Of a DNA stretch of 64,000 nt, positions 39,200 through 47,919 are shown one piece after another. Each line of letters opens with the position of its first letter. Position 1 is the stretch's first letter. The stretch is taken from positions 186,001 through 250,000 of the forward strand of contig NZ_JPGL01000001.1 of NCBI RefSeq assembly GCF_000732615.1, written 5' to 3'. The notes beneath the pieces were generated by a model. It ran no database searches. It was not told the origin of the DNA and saw only the letters and a program-made list of their open reading frames with translations. Both the position numbers and the translations under genes were made by a program. This DNA comes from Burkholderia paludis (lineage in GTDB: Bacteria > Pseudomonadota > Gammaproteobacteria > Burkholderiales > Burkholderiaceae).

Positions 39200-39740
39200 T
39201 CGAAGACTCTTGTGTGGTGGTGGACGCAGCGTCATCGTCGGAGCGACGAGTGGTGACTACGCTGCGCAGGCGTTCCATGACCTCGGTGCGCTGATCCGGC
39301 GACATGCACTCTTCCATGATGCTCAGGACGGTGTCTTGGAAGTCGCGGATCTGCTTGATCCCCAACGCGCGCTCACGAGCTGTCACCAGACGTTCGAGGA
39401 GGCTGGTCGCCGTGCGGAAGTACGCCATGCGCTCCGTCTGATCGGATTGAGGGATGGTCTTGCCGTAGTTCTTCAGGTCGGTGAAGACTCGATACAGGTC
39501 GATGTCGAGACTCGAATCGATCTGGTCCTCGGTGATCTCGAAATCCGCTATGTCGACCTTCTTTTGTTCAGGTTGAACCTGACGATGAATCAGGTTCGAG
39601 ATCACTTTCTTGAAATCGACACCGTAGGGGCATGCTTCATCGGCGAGGTAGGCCGCGTTCTCCGTGGCCAAGGTAAGGATCATCTTGATCGACCACTCGA
39701 CATGATCAGTAATGACCGGATAATGAAAGTCGTTGCTCAT
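39189..39740 (-). CDS. hypothetical protein, 183 aa, divergent from the terminase gene
   Basis: An all-helical acidic protein (FEITEDQIDSSLDIDLYRVF, ERMAYFRTATSLLERLVTAR, LSIMEECMSPDQRTEVMERL) with a Ser/Thr-rich tail. Its size and helical pattern resemble some terminase small subunits, and no other small subunit is visible, but the gene points away from the large subunit. The assignment is only a possibility. Confidence 0.72.
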   Translation of the reverse strand: MSNDFHYPVITDHVEWSIKMILTLATENAAYLADEACPYGVDFKKVISNLIHRQVQPEQKKVDIADFEITEDQIDSSLDIDLYRVFTDLKNYGKTIPQSDQTERMAYFRTATSLLERLVTARERALGIKQIRDFQDTVLSIMEECMSPDQRTEVMERLRSVVTTRRSDDDAASTTTQESSNEN

Positions 39741-39945
39741 AGGGTTCTCGCTGAAGAGGAGTGCAAGGATACCGGCCTGCCTCTCCGCGAAGAATGGAAA
39801 TCACGACGTCTATCTGCTAAATGCTCGCCTCTATCATCTGATACCCGCTCAAGGGACAACAACAGCTCAATTCATCAGATTTTCTTTGTGCTCCGATGAC
39901 TGGCCGCGTAAGAATAACGCCTGCTTAGATGGCCGAATCATCTCC
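39741..39945. other. divergent intergenic region before the late operon
   Basis: About 205 bp between the leftward 39740 start and the rightward terminase. It should hold the late promoter. I see an inverted repeat ATCATCTGAT/ATCAGATT (39835-39882) but no convincing sigma-70 boxes. Confidence 0.4.
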
Positions 39946-41730
39946 ATGCCAAACCAGTATCTCCAACAGCTCTACGAACGCGCAGCGAACCGCTGGTCGA
40001 AAGACCGCGCGTCGATGACGTATGGCGACTGGATCTGCGAGAACACCACGCACAACGACAGAGCCTTCTCGTTCAAGCGTTACCCCTTCCAGAAGCAGAT
40101 CGCGGACGACATGCACGACAACCTCGACTGCATCAAGCCGTCGCAGGTTGGTCTGACCGAAGTGCAGATCCGCAAGGTGCTCGCGTTCATAGCTCGCAAC
40201 CGTGGCGTAAACGTCATCTACACGCTGCCCGACGAGACTATGATGGAGCGTATCTCGGTCGGCCGCGTTCGACCGCTCGTCGACGAGGAACACGCATTCA
40301 ACCTTGAATCCCTCGGTGGCAAGAAGCCGACGCGCACTAAAGAAATCATTCAGGTCGGCAAGAGCTTCCTCTACCTCACCGCTGCCGGCGAAGGGGCCGC
40401 GACATCCATCTCCGCAGACATGGTCGTGAACGACGAAGTGGACTTGACCGACCAGTCGATGCTTGCCCTCTTCAACTCGCGACTTCAAGGCTCGGACTGG
40501 AAACTGAACCACCGATTTTCGACGCCGACCTTCCAGGACTACGGCATCGACCAGACATTCAAGGTCAGCGACCAGCACGAGTACATGCTCAAGTGTGCTT
40601 GCTGCAACCACTGGCAGGTGCCCGACTTCGAGCGCCCGTTCGTCCGAATCCCTGGCCTTCCTGACAGTCTCGACTTCGAGGAAATCGACGAAGCGATGAT
40701 CGACGCCGGCGCGATCGACCTCGACGCCGCCTCGATCCACTGCGAGCACTGCGGTGCGCCCCTGAACCTTGGTAACCATGAGCGCCGTGCATGGGTGCCA
40801 AAGTACCCGCAACGCAAGCATGCGCGCGGCTACCGCGTGCGCGCCTTCTCTACCGAGCGCCTACCGCCCAAGTACATCCTGCGGCAGCTCTTCATCTACA
40901 AGCGCAAGGACTTCATCCGAGGCTGGTACAACACCGTGCTTGGGCGCTCCCACACCGGGGGCGACCAACGCCTGAACGACGCGGATATCAACGCAGCCTT
41001 CACCGAGTTCCAGCTGGTCCGTCCGTCGAGCAACACGATGCCGGCGTGGCTCGGCATCGACATCGGCCAGACCTGCCACATCGTCGTCGGCGAGGGCTAC
41101 GACGTGTCGTCGATCCACGTGGTCGAGTTCCTGACCGTGCCAGTCGGCCGCTTGCTGGAGGAGATCGCACGCATCCTGACCGCGTATCGCCTCGTTGCCG
41201 GTGGCTGTGACCGTCACCCGTACACACCGACCGCCGAGGCGGTGCGTGACGTGTCACATCGCCGCGTCCTGCCGAACGAGTACCGTGGCTCCAAGGAAAT
41301 CAATCTCGTCAAGGACCCTGCCGGCGAGATCACGCACATGCAGTCCAACCGGACGCTGCTCCTCGACGAAGTGGCCCGAGCCATCCGGCTGCGCAAGATC
41401 AAGTTCTCCGGTTACGGGACGCACCGCTCGGCGATCGTTGAGCACCTGAAAGACATGGTTCGCAATGAAGAACCAGAGAAAGAAGCGGAATGGAAGAAAC
41501 TGAACGGCAACGATCACTTCTTCCATGCGTTGGGTTTCATGTTGTCTGCCGTGAAGCTGCACACCACCAACGCATCCGCCCTTTTCAACACGGAAACGCG
41601 CAGCGTCATCCAGATCGTCGGCGCGACCGTGGGCATGAACGAGACCAGTCAACTCATGCTGGCCAATACCAAACACACCACTGGCAACTTGATCTATGGC
41701 AACGACCACCACCCCCAACTCTTCTTCTAA
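39946..41730 (+). CDS. terminase large subunit, GpA family
   Basis: The 594-aa protein starts MPNQYLQQLYERAANRWSKD and has the GpA hallmarks: YGDWICENT, the ATPase nucleotide-binding loop IKPSQVGLTEVQIRK, Walker B-like SADMVVNDEVDLTD, a zinc knuckle CACCNHW...CEHCGAP, and the nuclease region WLGIDIGQTCHIVV. It should translocate and cut DNA at the portal. Longer in-frame starts exist, but none has a ribosome site; the start is the least certain part. Confidence 0.9.
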   Translation: MPNQYLQQLYERAANRWSKDRASMTYGDWICENTTHNDRAFSFKRYPFQKQIADDMHDNLDCIKPSQVGLTEVQIRKVLAFIARNRGVNVIYTLPDETMMERISVGRVRPLVDEEHAFNLESLGGKKPTRTKEIIQVGKSFLYLTAAGEGAATSISADMVVNDEVDLTDQSMLALFNSRLQGSDWKLNHRFSTPTFQDYGIDQTFKVSDQHEYMLKCACCNHWQVPDFERPFVRIPGLPDSLDFEEIDEAMIDAGAIDLDAASIHCEHCGAPLNLGNHERRAWVPKYPQRKHARGYRVRAFSTERLPPKYILRQLFIYKRKDFIRGWYNTVLGRSHTGGDQRLNDADINAAFTEFQLVRPSSNTMPAWLGIDIGQTCHIVVGEGYDVSSIHVVEFLTVPVGRLLEEIARILTAYRLVAGGCDRHPYTPTAEAVRDVSHRRVLPNEYRGSKEINLVKDPAGEITHMQSNRTLLLDEVARAIRLRKIKFSGYGTHRSAIVEHLKDMVRNEEPEKEAEWKKLNGNDHFFHALGFMLSAVKLHTTNASALFNTETRSVIQIVGATVGMNETSQLMLANTKHTTGNLIYGNDHHPQLFF

Positions 41731-43279
41731 GGGAATCGGCGGGGCGCTCGGCGCGGCGCTCTCCATTATCCTGCCGCGTCGCTCTGCGAAGGGCGGCATG
41801 TCGATGCCTGGCACTTATAACCCGAGCGCGCCGACTCAGCTGCTCACGATGCCGACGTATCGTGAGCACTTGACCGACATCTTTAGCTCGCGCACAGCGA
41901 ACGATTCGCGCACGCTGATCAAGACCCTGCTCGTCCAGGACCCGGACGTGTCGGCTGCAGCCAACGCCTATCTGACCGTGGCCAATACCGACCTGATGGC
42001 AGTCGTCTACGACGTGAACGGGATGATCGACCGCGACGGCCAGAAGATCCTCAACGCAGTGATGCAGGGCTACGAGGTCCGAAACGACTACTCCAAGGGC
42101 TTTGACTTCAGGCCGTCGTTCAAGGAACTGGCCGAGAACTTCCGGTACATGATCCTCGCGGGCGGATCGTTGCCGTGCGAAATGGTGCTTGACAAGACCT
42201 TCGTGCCGACCGAATTTCGCATGCTCGATCCCAAGACCCTCTGGTGGATCGAACCTCAACCGGGTGTCTTCACGCCTGAGCAACGCACGTCGGCGGGTGA
42301 CACCATCGACCTGACCATTCCGACGTTCTTCTGTAAGTTCTTCCGGCGTGACCCGACGACGATCTACACCTACTCGCCGTTTGTTTCCGCGATCAACACG
42401 ATCGCCGGCCGGCAGCAGGTGATCAACGACCTGTACCGGATCATGCAGTTGACCGGATACCCGCGTCTCGAAGTGAAGGTGCTGGAAGACGTCATCACGC
42501 GCAATGCGCCTCTCGACACGAAAGCCAACCCCGTCAAGTTGCAGCAATACGTCGCAAGTGTGCTAAACGGGATCAGTGGCCAGATCGCGAACATCAGACC
42601 GGATCAGGCGTTCATCCATACGGACTCGTCAGAGGTAAAGATGATCAACGACAAGGCGCCGGGGATGGGTATCGACATCTCGTCGATCATAGAGACGCTG
42701 AACGCACAGAATCAAGCCGGCCTGCGCACGATGGGGACTATTCTCGGTCGAGGCAACGCTGGCGTGAACACAGCCTCGGTCGAAGCGCGTCTCTTCAGCA
42801 TGACGGCCGAAGAGATCAACCAGCCGATCGCTGACCTGTTCTCGGACATGTTGACGCTTGCGATCCGCCTGCAAGGATCGCAGTCCCGCGTAGTGTGCAA
42901 GTTCCGCCCTGCCGAGATGCGCCCGCTTACCGAACTGGAACCACAGCTCACGATGCGTGCGTCGCGCCTGAAGGCCGACCTGTCGCTGGGCATCATCGAC
43001 GATGACGAGTACCACCTTGAGATGTACGGACGCATTCGACCCGACTCAGCCCCAATCCTCAGTGGTACGAACTTCATGCCTGGAACGAACGCCCAGGCCA
43101 TGACCGCTCAAGACAGTCTTGACCAGCCGAACGCTGGTGGTTCTGGAGGAGCGTCTGGAAAGACGAACGGCCCGCACGGCCCTGACGTCAGCAAGGTCAG
43201 CCCCAACTCCGACCCGCTCGGCCGGTCGCTTTCTTCAAAAGGCTCAAAGTCTGCCGCGAGTAACGCGGTGAAGCCCTAA
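41696..43279 (+). CDS. portal protein
   Basis: The 527-aa protein follows the terminase with a 35-bp overlap. It has a typical portal clip/stem sequence: LIKTLLVQDPDVSAAANAYL, TPEQRTSAGDTIDLTIPTFF, PFVSAINTIAGRQQVINDLY and a late helical region. The N-terminus MATTTTPNSSSKG carries the ACCACC motif in codons 3-6. A Gly/Ser-rich disordered tail ends it. It forms the dodecameric DNA channel. Confidence 0.88.
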   Translation: MATTTTPNSSSKGIGGALGAALSIILPRRSAKGGMSMPGTYNPSAPTQLLTMPTYREHLTDIFSSRTANDSRTLIKTLLVQDPDVSAAANAYLTVANTDLMAVVYDVNGMIDRDGQKILNAVMQGYEVRNDYSKGFDFRPSFKELAENFRYMILAGGSLPCEMVLDKTFVPTEFRMLDPKTLWWIEPQPGVFTPEQRTSAGDTIDLTIPTFFCKFFRRDPTTIYTYSPFVSAINTIAGRQQVINDLYRIMQLTGYPRLEVKVLEDVITRNAPLDTKANPVKLQQYVASVLNGISGQIANIRPDQAFIHTDSSEVKMINDKAPGMGIDISSIIETLNAQNQAGLRTMGTILGRGNAGVNTASVEARLFSMTAEEINQPIADLFSDMLTLAIRLQGSQSRVVCKFRPAEMRPLTELEPQLTMRASRLKADLSLGIIDDDEYHLEMYGRIRPDSAPILSGTNFMPGTNAQAMTAQDSLDQPNAGGSGGASGKTNGPHGPDVSKVSPNSDPLGRSLSSKGSKSAASNAVKP

Positions 43280-43286
43280 AAACTCT

Positions 43287-43315
43287 TTGACTCTCATTTA
43301 GCTGGTCGAAATAAT
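43287..43315 (+). promoter_or_regulatory. sigma-70-like promoter before the protease/scaffold gene
   Basis: TTGACT (43287-43292), a 17-bp spacer and AATAAT (43310-43315), 5 of 6 matches at each box. It lies between portal and protease genes, with a 44-nt leader, and may raise head-protein expression. Confidence 0.65.
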
Positions 43316-43358
43316 ACGGGCTACATTCACCGGGCAGCATTAAAAGCACCAAACTGGC

Positions 43359-44486
43359 ATGGCTAAGAGCGTTCCGATCACACAAAGAATTCAGAATCTG
43401 ATCACCCGCAATAGCGGGGGTGATCAGGTCGACTTCAGCGCGATCGTCGTGTTCGAGGCCTCGGTCACTAACACGCGCCCGTTGACGAAGCCCGGTTCGA
43501 TTTTCGACAAAGGCCAGATCCAGGTCGACACGCTCAACCAGATGGCCAGCTACCTCAACAGTGGCGGCTTCGTCCCCCTTCAGACCCTTCACCCGAACGG
43601 AGACGAACTCCCCCTCGGTCGTTTTTTCTACGGTGAAGTCCTCCCGTCGACGCTCGGTGACGGATCGAGCGAACTGGTCTGTCTTTTCTACTTGCCGAAA
43701 GACGACTCGAATGTCCCTAAGCTCGAAAACGGAATTATCGACGAAGTCAGCGTCGGTTTTGTCGGTCAACAACTGCTCTGTTCGAAATGCAGCTGGGACT
43801 GGCGCGGTCCGGAAGCCAGCTTCTCAAACTTCTACGACCGCGTGTGCGGGAATGATCACGTGCTCGGCGAAGACGGCGCGTATCTGAAGATCAACGGGCT
43901 GGATCGCTGGACTGAAACATCGCTCGTGTCGAAAGGCGCGGCGAACAACGCGAAGATCTTGGGCCGCACGAAGCAGCGGCTCGGCCAAGAGCAGTACGAC
44001 CGCTTGGCAGCTTCGGGCGTCGCACCCGAGCATTTGATGCTGATTGCCACCACCACCACATCCCCTCGGAGTCCGAAGACGATGGATAAGGAACTGATCG
44101 AAGAACTGGCCAACCTGAAGGCTGGCCAAAAGATCCACGAACACACGATTTCGCTGAAAGACGCAGAAATCACGGCGCTCAAGACGACCAACGAGGCGTT
44201 GAGCACCGAGAACAAGACGCTGAAGGAAGGCACCGAGCTGAAGGCTGCGCAAACCTCGCTGGCCGAGTCGCAAGCGAAGGTGACGGAGCTGGAAGCTTCG
44301 GCAAAGACTGCTGAAACCGAGGTCGCCGATCTGAAGGCGAAGCTCGCGACCGCAGAAGCGCAGGTTGAAGTCCTGAAGGCGGGCGCTGGCAACGGCGGCC
44401 GCTCACAAGGTTCCGACACCGGCACTGGTGCAACGAAGGGGACGACGCTTCACGCGTCGAGCGCGTTCAAGTCCGCGCCGCGTTAA
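43359..44486 (+). CDS. prohead protease fused to scaffold
   Basis: The first 240 residues resemble a head maturation protease region (KPGSIFDKGQIQVDTLNQMA, LQTLHPNGDELPLGRFFYGE with a His, and ETSLVSKGAANNAKIL with a candidate Ser). The last 130 residues are a scaffold-type coiled coil (ALKTTNEALSTENKTLKEGT, VADLKAKLATAEAQVEVLKA) with a basic tail. A CSKCSWDW...VCGNDH Cys cluster could bind a metal. Such fusions self-cleave during capsid maturation. Catalytic residues are not certain. Confidence 0.75.
   Translation: MAKSVPITQRIQNLITRNSGGDQVDFSAIVVFEASVTNTRPLTKPGSIFDKGQIQVDTLNQMASYLNSGGFVPLQTLHPNGDELPLGRFFYGEVLPSTLGDGSSELVCLFYLPKDDSNVPKLENGIIDEVSVGFVGQQLLCSKCSWDWRGPEASFSNFYDRVCGNDHVLGEDGAYLKINGLDRWTETSLVSKGAANNAKILGRTKQRLGQEQYDRLAASGVAPEHLMLIATTTTSPRSPKTMDKELIEELANLKAGQKIHEHTISLKDAEITALKTTNEALSTENKTLKEGTELKAAQTSLAESQAKVTELEASAKTAETEVADLKAKLATAEAQVEVLKAGAGNGGRSQGSDTGTGATKGTTLHASSAFKSAPR
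44082..44486 (+). CDS. nested in-frame scaffold start
   Basis: An internal ATG (MDKELIEELANLKAGQK...) with CGGAG about ten bases upstream and CCACCACCACCAC (44047-44060) before it lies exactly at the join between protease and coiled coil. Separate translation would give a 134-aa scaffold, as with lambda C/Nu3. This is inference from position and signals. Confidence 0.6.
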   Translation: MDKELIEELANLKAGQKIHEHTISLKDAEITALKTTNEALSTENKTLKEGTELKAAQTSLAESQAKVTELEASAKTAETEVADLKAKLATAEAQVEVLKAGAGNGGRSQGSDTGTGATKGTTLHASSAFKSAPR

Positions 44487-44513
44487 GCGAACCCGCAACA
44501 CGAGAGGTAATTC

Positions 44514-44936
44514 ATGAGCAACGCTATCGGTAACGGCGTCTCCCTTCGTGGTCTCTACGATGAGGATTCGCAGTATCCGTTCAACTTGGCCGCAGGCATC
44601 AAGAAAGGCCAGGACGAAGGCAAGGCCGTCTCGATCGACCCGACCGCGCCGAACACGGTGAAGCTGGCCGGCGACGGCGACCTGCTGGCCGGCCGACTTG
44701 AAACGATCGAAAACCGCGTGGCCGAAGGCCTGAACGTGGGCACGGTCTCGCTGGAAGGTGGCCTCGACTTCTTGGTCAAAGCGGGCTACGCCGCGACGCC
44801 GGGTGACCGCCTCGTCGGCGGTGGCGGCGGCACGGTTCGCAAGGCAGACCCTGCGAAGGACGCATTCGCTGGCTACTCGCCCTGGTGCGTCGTCGAAGTG
44901 CTGGCCAGCGGCAACGTGGTCGCCATCGAGCTGTAA
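44514..44936 (+). CDS. head decoration protein (DUF2190-like)
   Basis: The 140-aa protein starts MSNAIGNGVSLRGLYDEDSQ and contains NTVKLAGDGDLLAGRLETIE then PGDRLVGGGGGTVRKADPAK, with WCVVEVLASGNVVAIEL at the end. The size, Gly-rich beta pattern and position before the major capsid gene fit DUF2190/decoration proteins that stabilise the expanded head. GAGAGGTAATTC precedes the start. Confidence 0.75.
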   Translation: MSNAIGNGVSLRGLYDEDSQYPFNLAAGIKKGQDEGKAVSIDPTAPNTVKLAGDGDLLAGRLETIENRVAEGLNVGTVSLEGGLDFLVKAGYAATPGDRLVGGGGGTVRKADPAKDAFAGYSPWCVVEVLASGNVVAIEL

Positions 44937-44945
44937 AGAACGGCG

Positions 44946-45034
44946 GCAGATGACCTCGCCCACCACCGGGGTCATCTGCTGGAAAAGCTGCAAAACCCTC
45001 GTCAGTTCCGACCACCACCGGGCTGACGAGGGTT
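44946..45034 (+). promoter_or_regulatory. twin hairpins with CCACCACC loops before the major capsid gene
   Basis: Hairpin 1: GCAGATGACC/GGTCATCTGC (44946-44955/44970-44979), loop TCGCCCACCACCGG. Hairpin 2: AACCCTCGTCAG/CTGACGAGGGTT (44994-45005/45023-45034), loop TTCCGACCACCACCGGG. Perfect 10-bp and 12-bp stems without T runs. They lie in the 125-bp leader of the most expressed late gene. Confidence 0.7.
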
Positions 45035-45061
45035 CAAAAACAACTGACAACGGATCAAAAC

Positions 45062-46255
45062 ATGGCAGATCTGATCGACATCGAACGCAAGGCCCCTGCG
45101 GAGGTACTTGCGAACCTCAAGCCGAGCGACGCGCTCGACACCCAGCGCTCGGTCGACGCTGGCAAGCGCCTCGTCCGCCTCTCCGCCGACGCTGGCCTGA
45201 ACCTGCGTGACTACCTCACGCTCGCGATCGACCCGCGCAAGGCAGAGGACTCCGCACGCTACGAAGGTCTGAACGGCTACGAAGCCGCCCTCGCCTACCT
45301 GAACCTGCCAGTTCGCCAGGATCTGTCGCAAGGCGTCCTGCTGCAAGCCGCTTCGGAAACGTTCCAGACGTATCCCGGCACCCGCGCGATGTTCCCGGAA
45401 GTCATGGACGATATCCTGCGCTGGAAGAACCGCCAGGACCAGATCGAGCAAGTCGCCCCGCTCGTCGCGCAGTCGCGCACGATCAACGGCACCGAGATGA
45501 TCTCGACGTTCGTCGAAGACGATTCGAACGAGCGCACGACGCACACGATCCCGGAACTGGGCCGCATCCCGGTTCGCACGATCCGCACGTCACAACAGAC
45601 GGTCGGCATCTTCAAACACGGCTCGGGCTATCGTACCTCGTACGAATTCAACCGCCGTGCATCGCTCGACATCATGACGCCGTTTGCAGCCCGCGTCGGC
45701 CGCGAACTGGAGATCTCGAAGGTGCGTGCCGCGACGGCCATCCTGATCAACGGCGACGGCGTCAACGGTGCAGCCAGCGCGGTCAAGGTGTCGGATTTCG
45801 GTGGCGACGCCAGCAAGGCGTTCTCGTCGAACTACAAGGCGCTCGCGAAGTGGCTCATGGCCCGCGCCAAGGCCGGTTACCCGATCGACACGATCATCGG
45901 CAACTACGACATGTTCGTGGAACTGCTGTTCATGTTCCAGCCGGTGACGGGCATCTCGGGCGCGCACGCGACCGACATCGAAGCGCTGGTCGCACAAGGC
46001 ACGCCGAAGATCAACACGCAGGTGCCGATCCTCAACCAGTCGGTGAACTTCCACCTGTCGTCGGCAGTGCCGGAAGGCAAGCTGGTCGGCTTCACGAAGG
46101 CTGAAACGCTGGAAGAGCTGATCGAAGCCGGCTCGAACATCTCGGAAAACGAGCGTTCGATCCTCAACCAGTCGATCACCTACGTTCGTACGGAAAACAC
46201 CGGCTACAAGCTGGCGTTCCCGGACACGCGCCAAGTCCTCGACGTGACGGCGTAA
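45062..46255 (+). CDS. major capsid protein
   Basis: The 397-aa protein is the expected major head subunit: an N-terminal helical region, then GTEMISTFVEDDSNERTTHT with IPELGRIPVRTIRTSQQTVG, and a core of the HK97 kind (LEISKVRAATAILINGDGVN). Synonymous codon use is markedly C-biased, typical of high expression. The leader has the recurrent GGATCAAAACATG and two hairpins; a strong terminator follows. Confidence 0.88.
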   Translation: MADLIDIERKAPAEVLANLKPSDALDTQRSVDAGKRLVRLSADAGLNLRDYLTLAIDPRKAEDSARYEGLNGYEAALAYLNLPVRQDLSQGVLLQAASETFQTYPGTRAMFPEVMDDILRWKNRQDQIEQVAPLVAQSRTINGTEMISTFVEDDSNERTTHTIPELGRIPVRTIRTSQQTVGIFKHGSGYRTSYEFNRRASLDIMTPFAARVGRELEISKVRAATAILINGDGVNGAASAVKVSDFGGDASKAFSSNYKALAKWLMARAKAGYPIDTIIGNYDMFVELLFMFQPVTGISGAHATDIEALVAQGTPKINTQVPILNQSVNFHLSSAVPEGKLVGFTKAETLEELIEAGSNISENERSILNQSITYVRTENTGYKLAFPDTRQVLDVTA

Positions 46256-46275
46256 GCCTCCGGTTGAGAGCCTGA

Positions 46276-46305
46276 AAGCCCGCCCCTCTCGGGCGGGCTT
46301 TTTTA
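46276..46305 (+). terminator. Rho-independent terminator after the major capsid gene
   Basis: AAGCCCGCCC/GGGCGGGCTT (10-bp stem, 5-nt loop) followed by TTTTTTA. It isolates capsid expression from the connector genes. Confidence 0.9.
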
Positions 46306-46322
46306 TGCCCTTTCATAGATAG

Positions 46323-46658
46323 ATGATGAAGATGAAGAAGATCCTCGCACACACCACTGGCAAGTTCATGTTGCTCGACGGCATGAGCGGCGACGAACTG
46401 GACGCGTTCCGCCCTTCGGTCGTTCGTCAAACCCCGTTCATCAACACTCGTGTCGGTCTGAATCAGGTTGAGATCGTCGCGGAACTGAAGCCCGAGGCCA
46501 CCGACGCCGAATACGTCCGCTTCTTGAAGGAAGCGGACGGCGACTTCGACGTCGCCAACGAATCCTTCCTCGCGGTGTATGGCATCGACGCAGAGCCGAC
46601 CGAGGCGGGTGAAGACGCCGAAGCCGCACCGGCAACGTCCCGTCGTCGTCGCTCGTAA
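46323..46658 (+). CDS. hypothetical virion-morphogenesis protein, 111 aa
   Basis: Position directly after the capsid gene and an acidic tail with a final SRRRRS. It has a beta-rich N-terminus (KILAHTTGKFMLLDGMSGDE) and a central LNQVEIVAELKPEATDAEYV. It may be a head-tail connector component or a capsid-associated protein. No family is recognised. The start has no clear ribosome site. Confidence 0.7.
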   Translation: MMKMKKILAHTTGKFMLLDGMSGDELDAFRPSVVRQTPFINTRVGLNQVEIVAELKPEATDAEYVRFLKEADGDFDVANESFLAVYGIDAEPTEAGEDAEAAPATSRRRRS

Positions 46659-46669
46659 GGAGACGCGCC

Positions 46670-47398
46670 ATGCAGTGGTTCCAGGCTGGTGAAGACCTCA
46701 CCTTCGAAGTTGAGCTAATGGCCAGTGGCGTTCAGGCCCAGCCTGACGCCGGCTCCGTGACGTACACCGTGCGTGATCAGAGCGGCGCTGTCCTGGCCGG
46801 CCTGGACCACGCTGTGCTCGACGTACCGGGCACGACCGCCCATATCCTGCTACCGGCGAGCGCGAACGGTATCGCCGCGGGAAACGACACCGAGACCCGC
46901 TTCGTCTCCCTCGCCTTCAAGACCTCGGGACAGAGCCGTCAGCAGCAGGTGGCCTATGGCCTGCACCCCTTCATCCCGATGAGCGCCGATGCGGACGCTG
47001 TACGCGGTCTGATGGGGGTTTCCGTCGACGAGCTACCCGACGAGGCGATCGAGTTGATCCCGGCGTATTACTCGCTGCGCGCCGACTATGGTGCTGACTT
47101 CACGAACGCCCTGGTCGTCGGCGACAGCCGCACGCGCTCGGCCGCAAACCGCGCCCTCGCCGCGCGCACTGCGATTGATGCGCTGCCCTCCTTCCAGCTT
47201 CGGCTCGTGCAGTCGAAACAGGTTGAGAACTCGAACTTCTCCCGCTGGGACTGGGTCGACCTCGACAAGCTGAAGGAAGACCTCACAACTCAACTCGGCG
47301 CGAGCCTTGCGCAACTGAGCGACACACTGGCCCGAACCGTCGCCGTGACGCCGACGATCTTCGTGGTCTCCGCCCCTACTGACCCGGTGACAGGCTAG
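46670..47398 (+). CDS. head-tail connector protein, 242 aa
   Basis: AAGGAG lies before the ATG. The N-terminal part is a beta sandwich (FEVELMASGVQAQPDAGSVT); the second half is helical with DADAVRGLMGVSVDELPDEA, a pattern like the gp6/gp15 adaptor family (xxxVRxxLGVsxxxLPDexi). The rest contains SRTRSAANRALAARTAIDAL. It probably docks under the portal. The assignment rests on position and this pattern. Confidence 0.72.
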   Translation: MQWFQAGEDLTFEVELMASGVQAQPDAGSVTYTVRDQSGAVLAGLDHAVLDVPGTTAHILLPASANGIAAGNDTETRFVSLAFKTSGQSRQQQVAYGLHPFIPMSADADAVRGLMGVSVDELPDEAIELIPAYYSLRADYGADFTNALVVGDSRTRSAANRALAARTAIDALPSFQLRLVQSKQVENSNFSRWDWVDLDKLKEDLTTQLGASLAQLSDTLARTVAVTPTIFVVSAPTDPVTG

Positions 47399-47400
47399 TC

Positions 47401-47919
47401 ATGACCACTCTACCGCAGCTCACCCGAATCCTCGTGAACGTATCGCGGGGCAACGCCAAGGTGTACGGGATCGTCTCTTCACCGTCCGCGAAGTCCTCGT
47501 CGGAGCAGTTCACGACGCCGCAGCGCATGCTTCATGTGCGCCGTGGCTCTGTAGCCAACCCAGGCGACACGGTCAACGACCTCGGCTTCTACTACGTCCT
47601 CGGGGATTTCAGCCGAACGGCCAACGATGCGATCTTGCGCATGTTTCATCTCCCGTTCAACGGAGATGTCCAACGAATTTCACACCAGACTGACCCCGTT
47701 TCCGGCTTCGCGCGCAACGAAACGATATCGACGATCGGAAAGACGTGGTACGACGTTCGCCCCCTCGGCCAGACCACTGACGTCAGCAACTCCAAGCGTC
47801 AGCGCTATCGCATCATCACCGGGTTCCCGTTGCAAGAGGGCGACCTGATCGGGCCGAGCAACTATCGCATCTCGAATGTGAAGTTCGAGCTGGGAGTTAC
47901 CGTCGCCGAGGCGGAGTAA
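47401..47919 (+). CDS. head-closure/neck protein, 172 aa
   Basis: Beta-rich protein between the adaptor and the tail-completion genes (RILVNVSRGNAKVYGIVSSP, VNDLGFYYVLGDFSRTANDA, QEGDLIGPSNYRISNVKFEL). The gene order portal-capsid-adaptor-closure-completion-terminator is typical for siphoviruses; the protein itself is not recognised. Confidence 0.68.
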   Translation: MTTLPQLTRILVNVSRGNAKVYGIVSSPSAKSSSEQFTTPQRMLHVRRGSVANPGDTVNDLGFYYVLGDFSRTANDAILRMFHLPFNGDVQRISHQTDPVSGFARNETISTIGKTWYDVRPLGQTTDVSNSKRQRYRIITGFPLQEGDLIGPSNYRISNVKFELGVTVAEAE

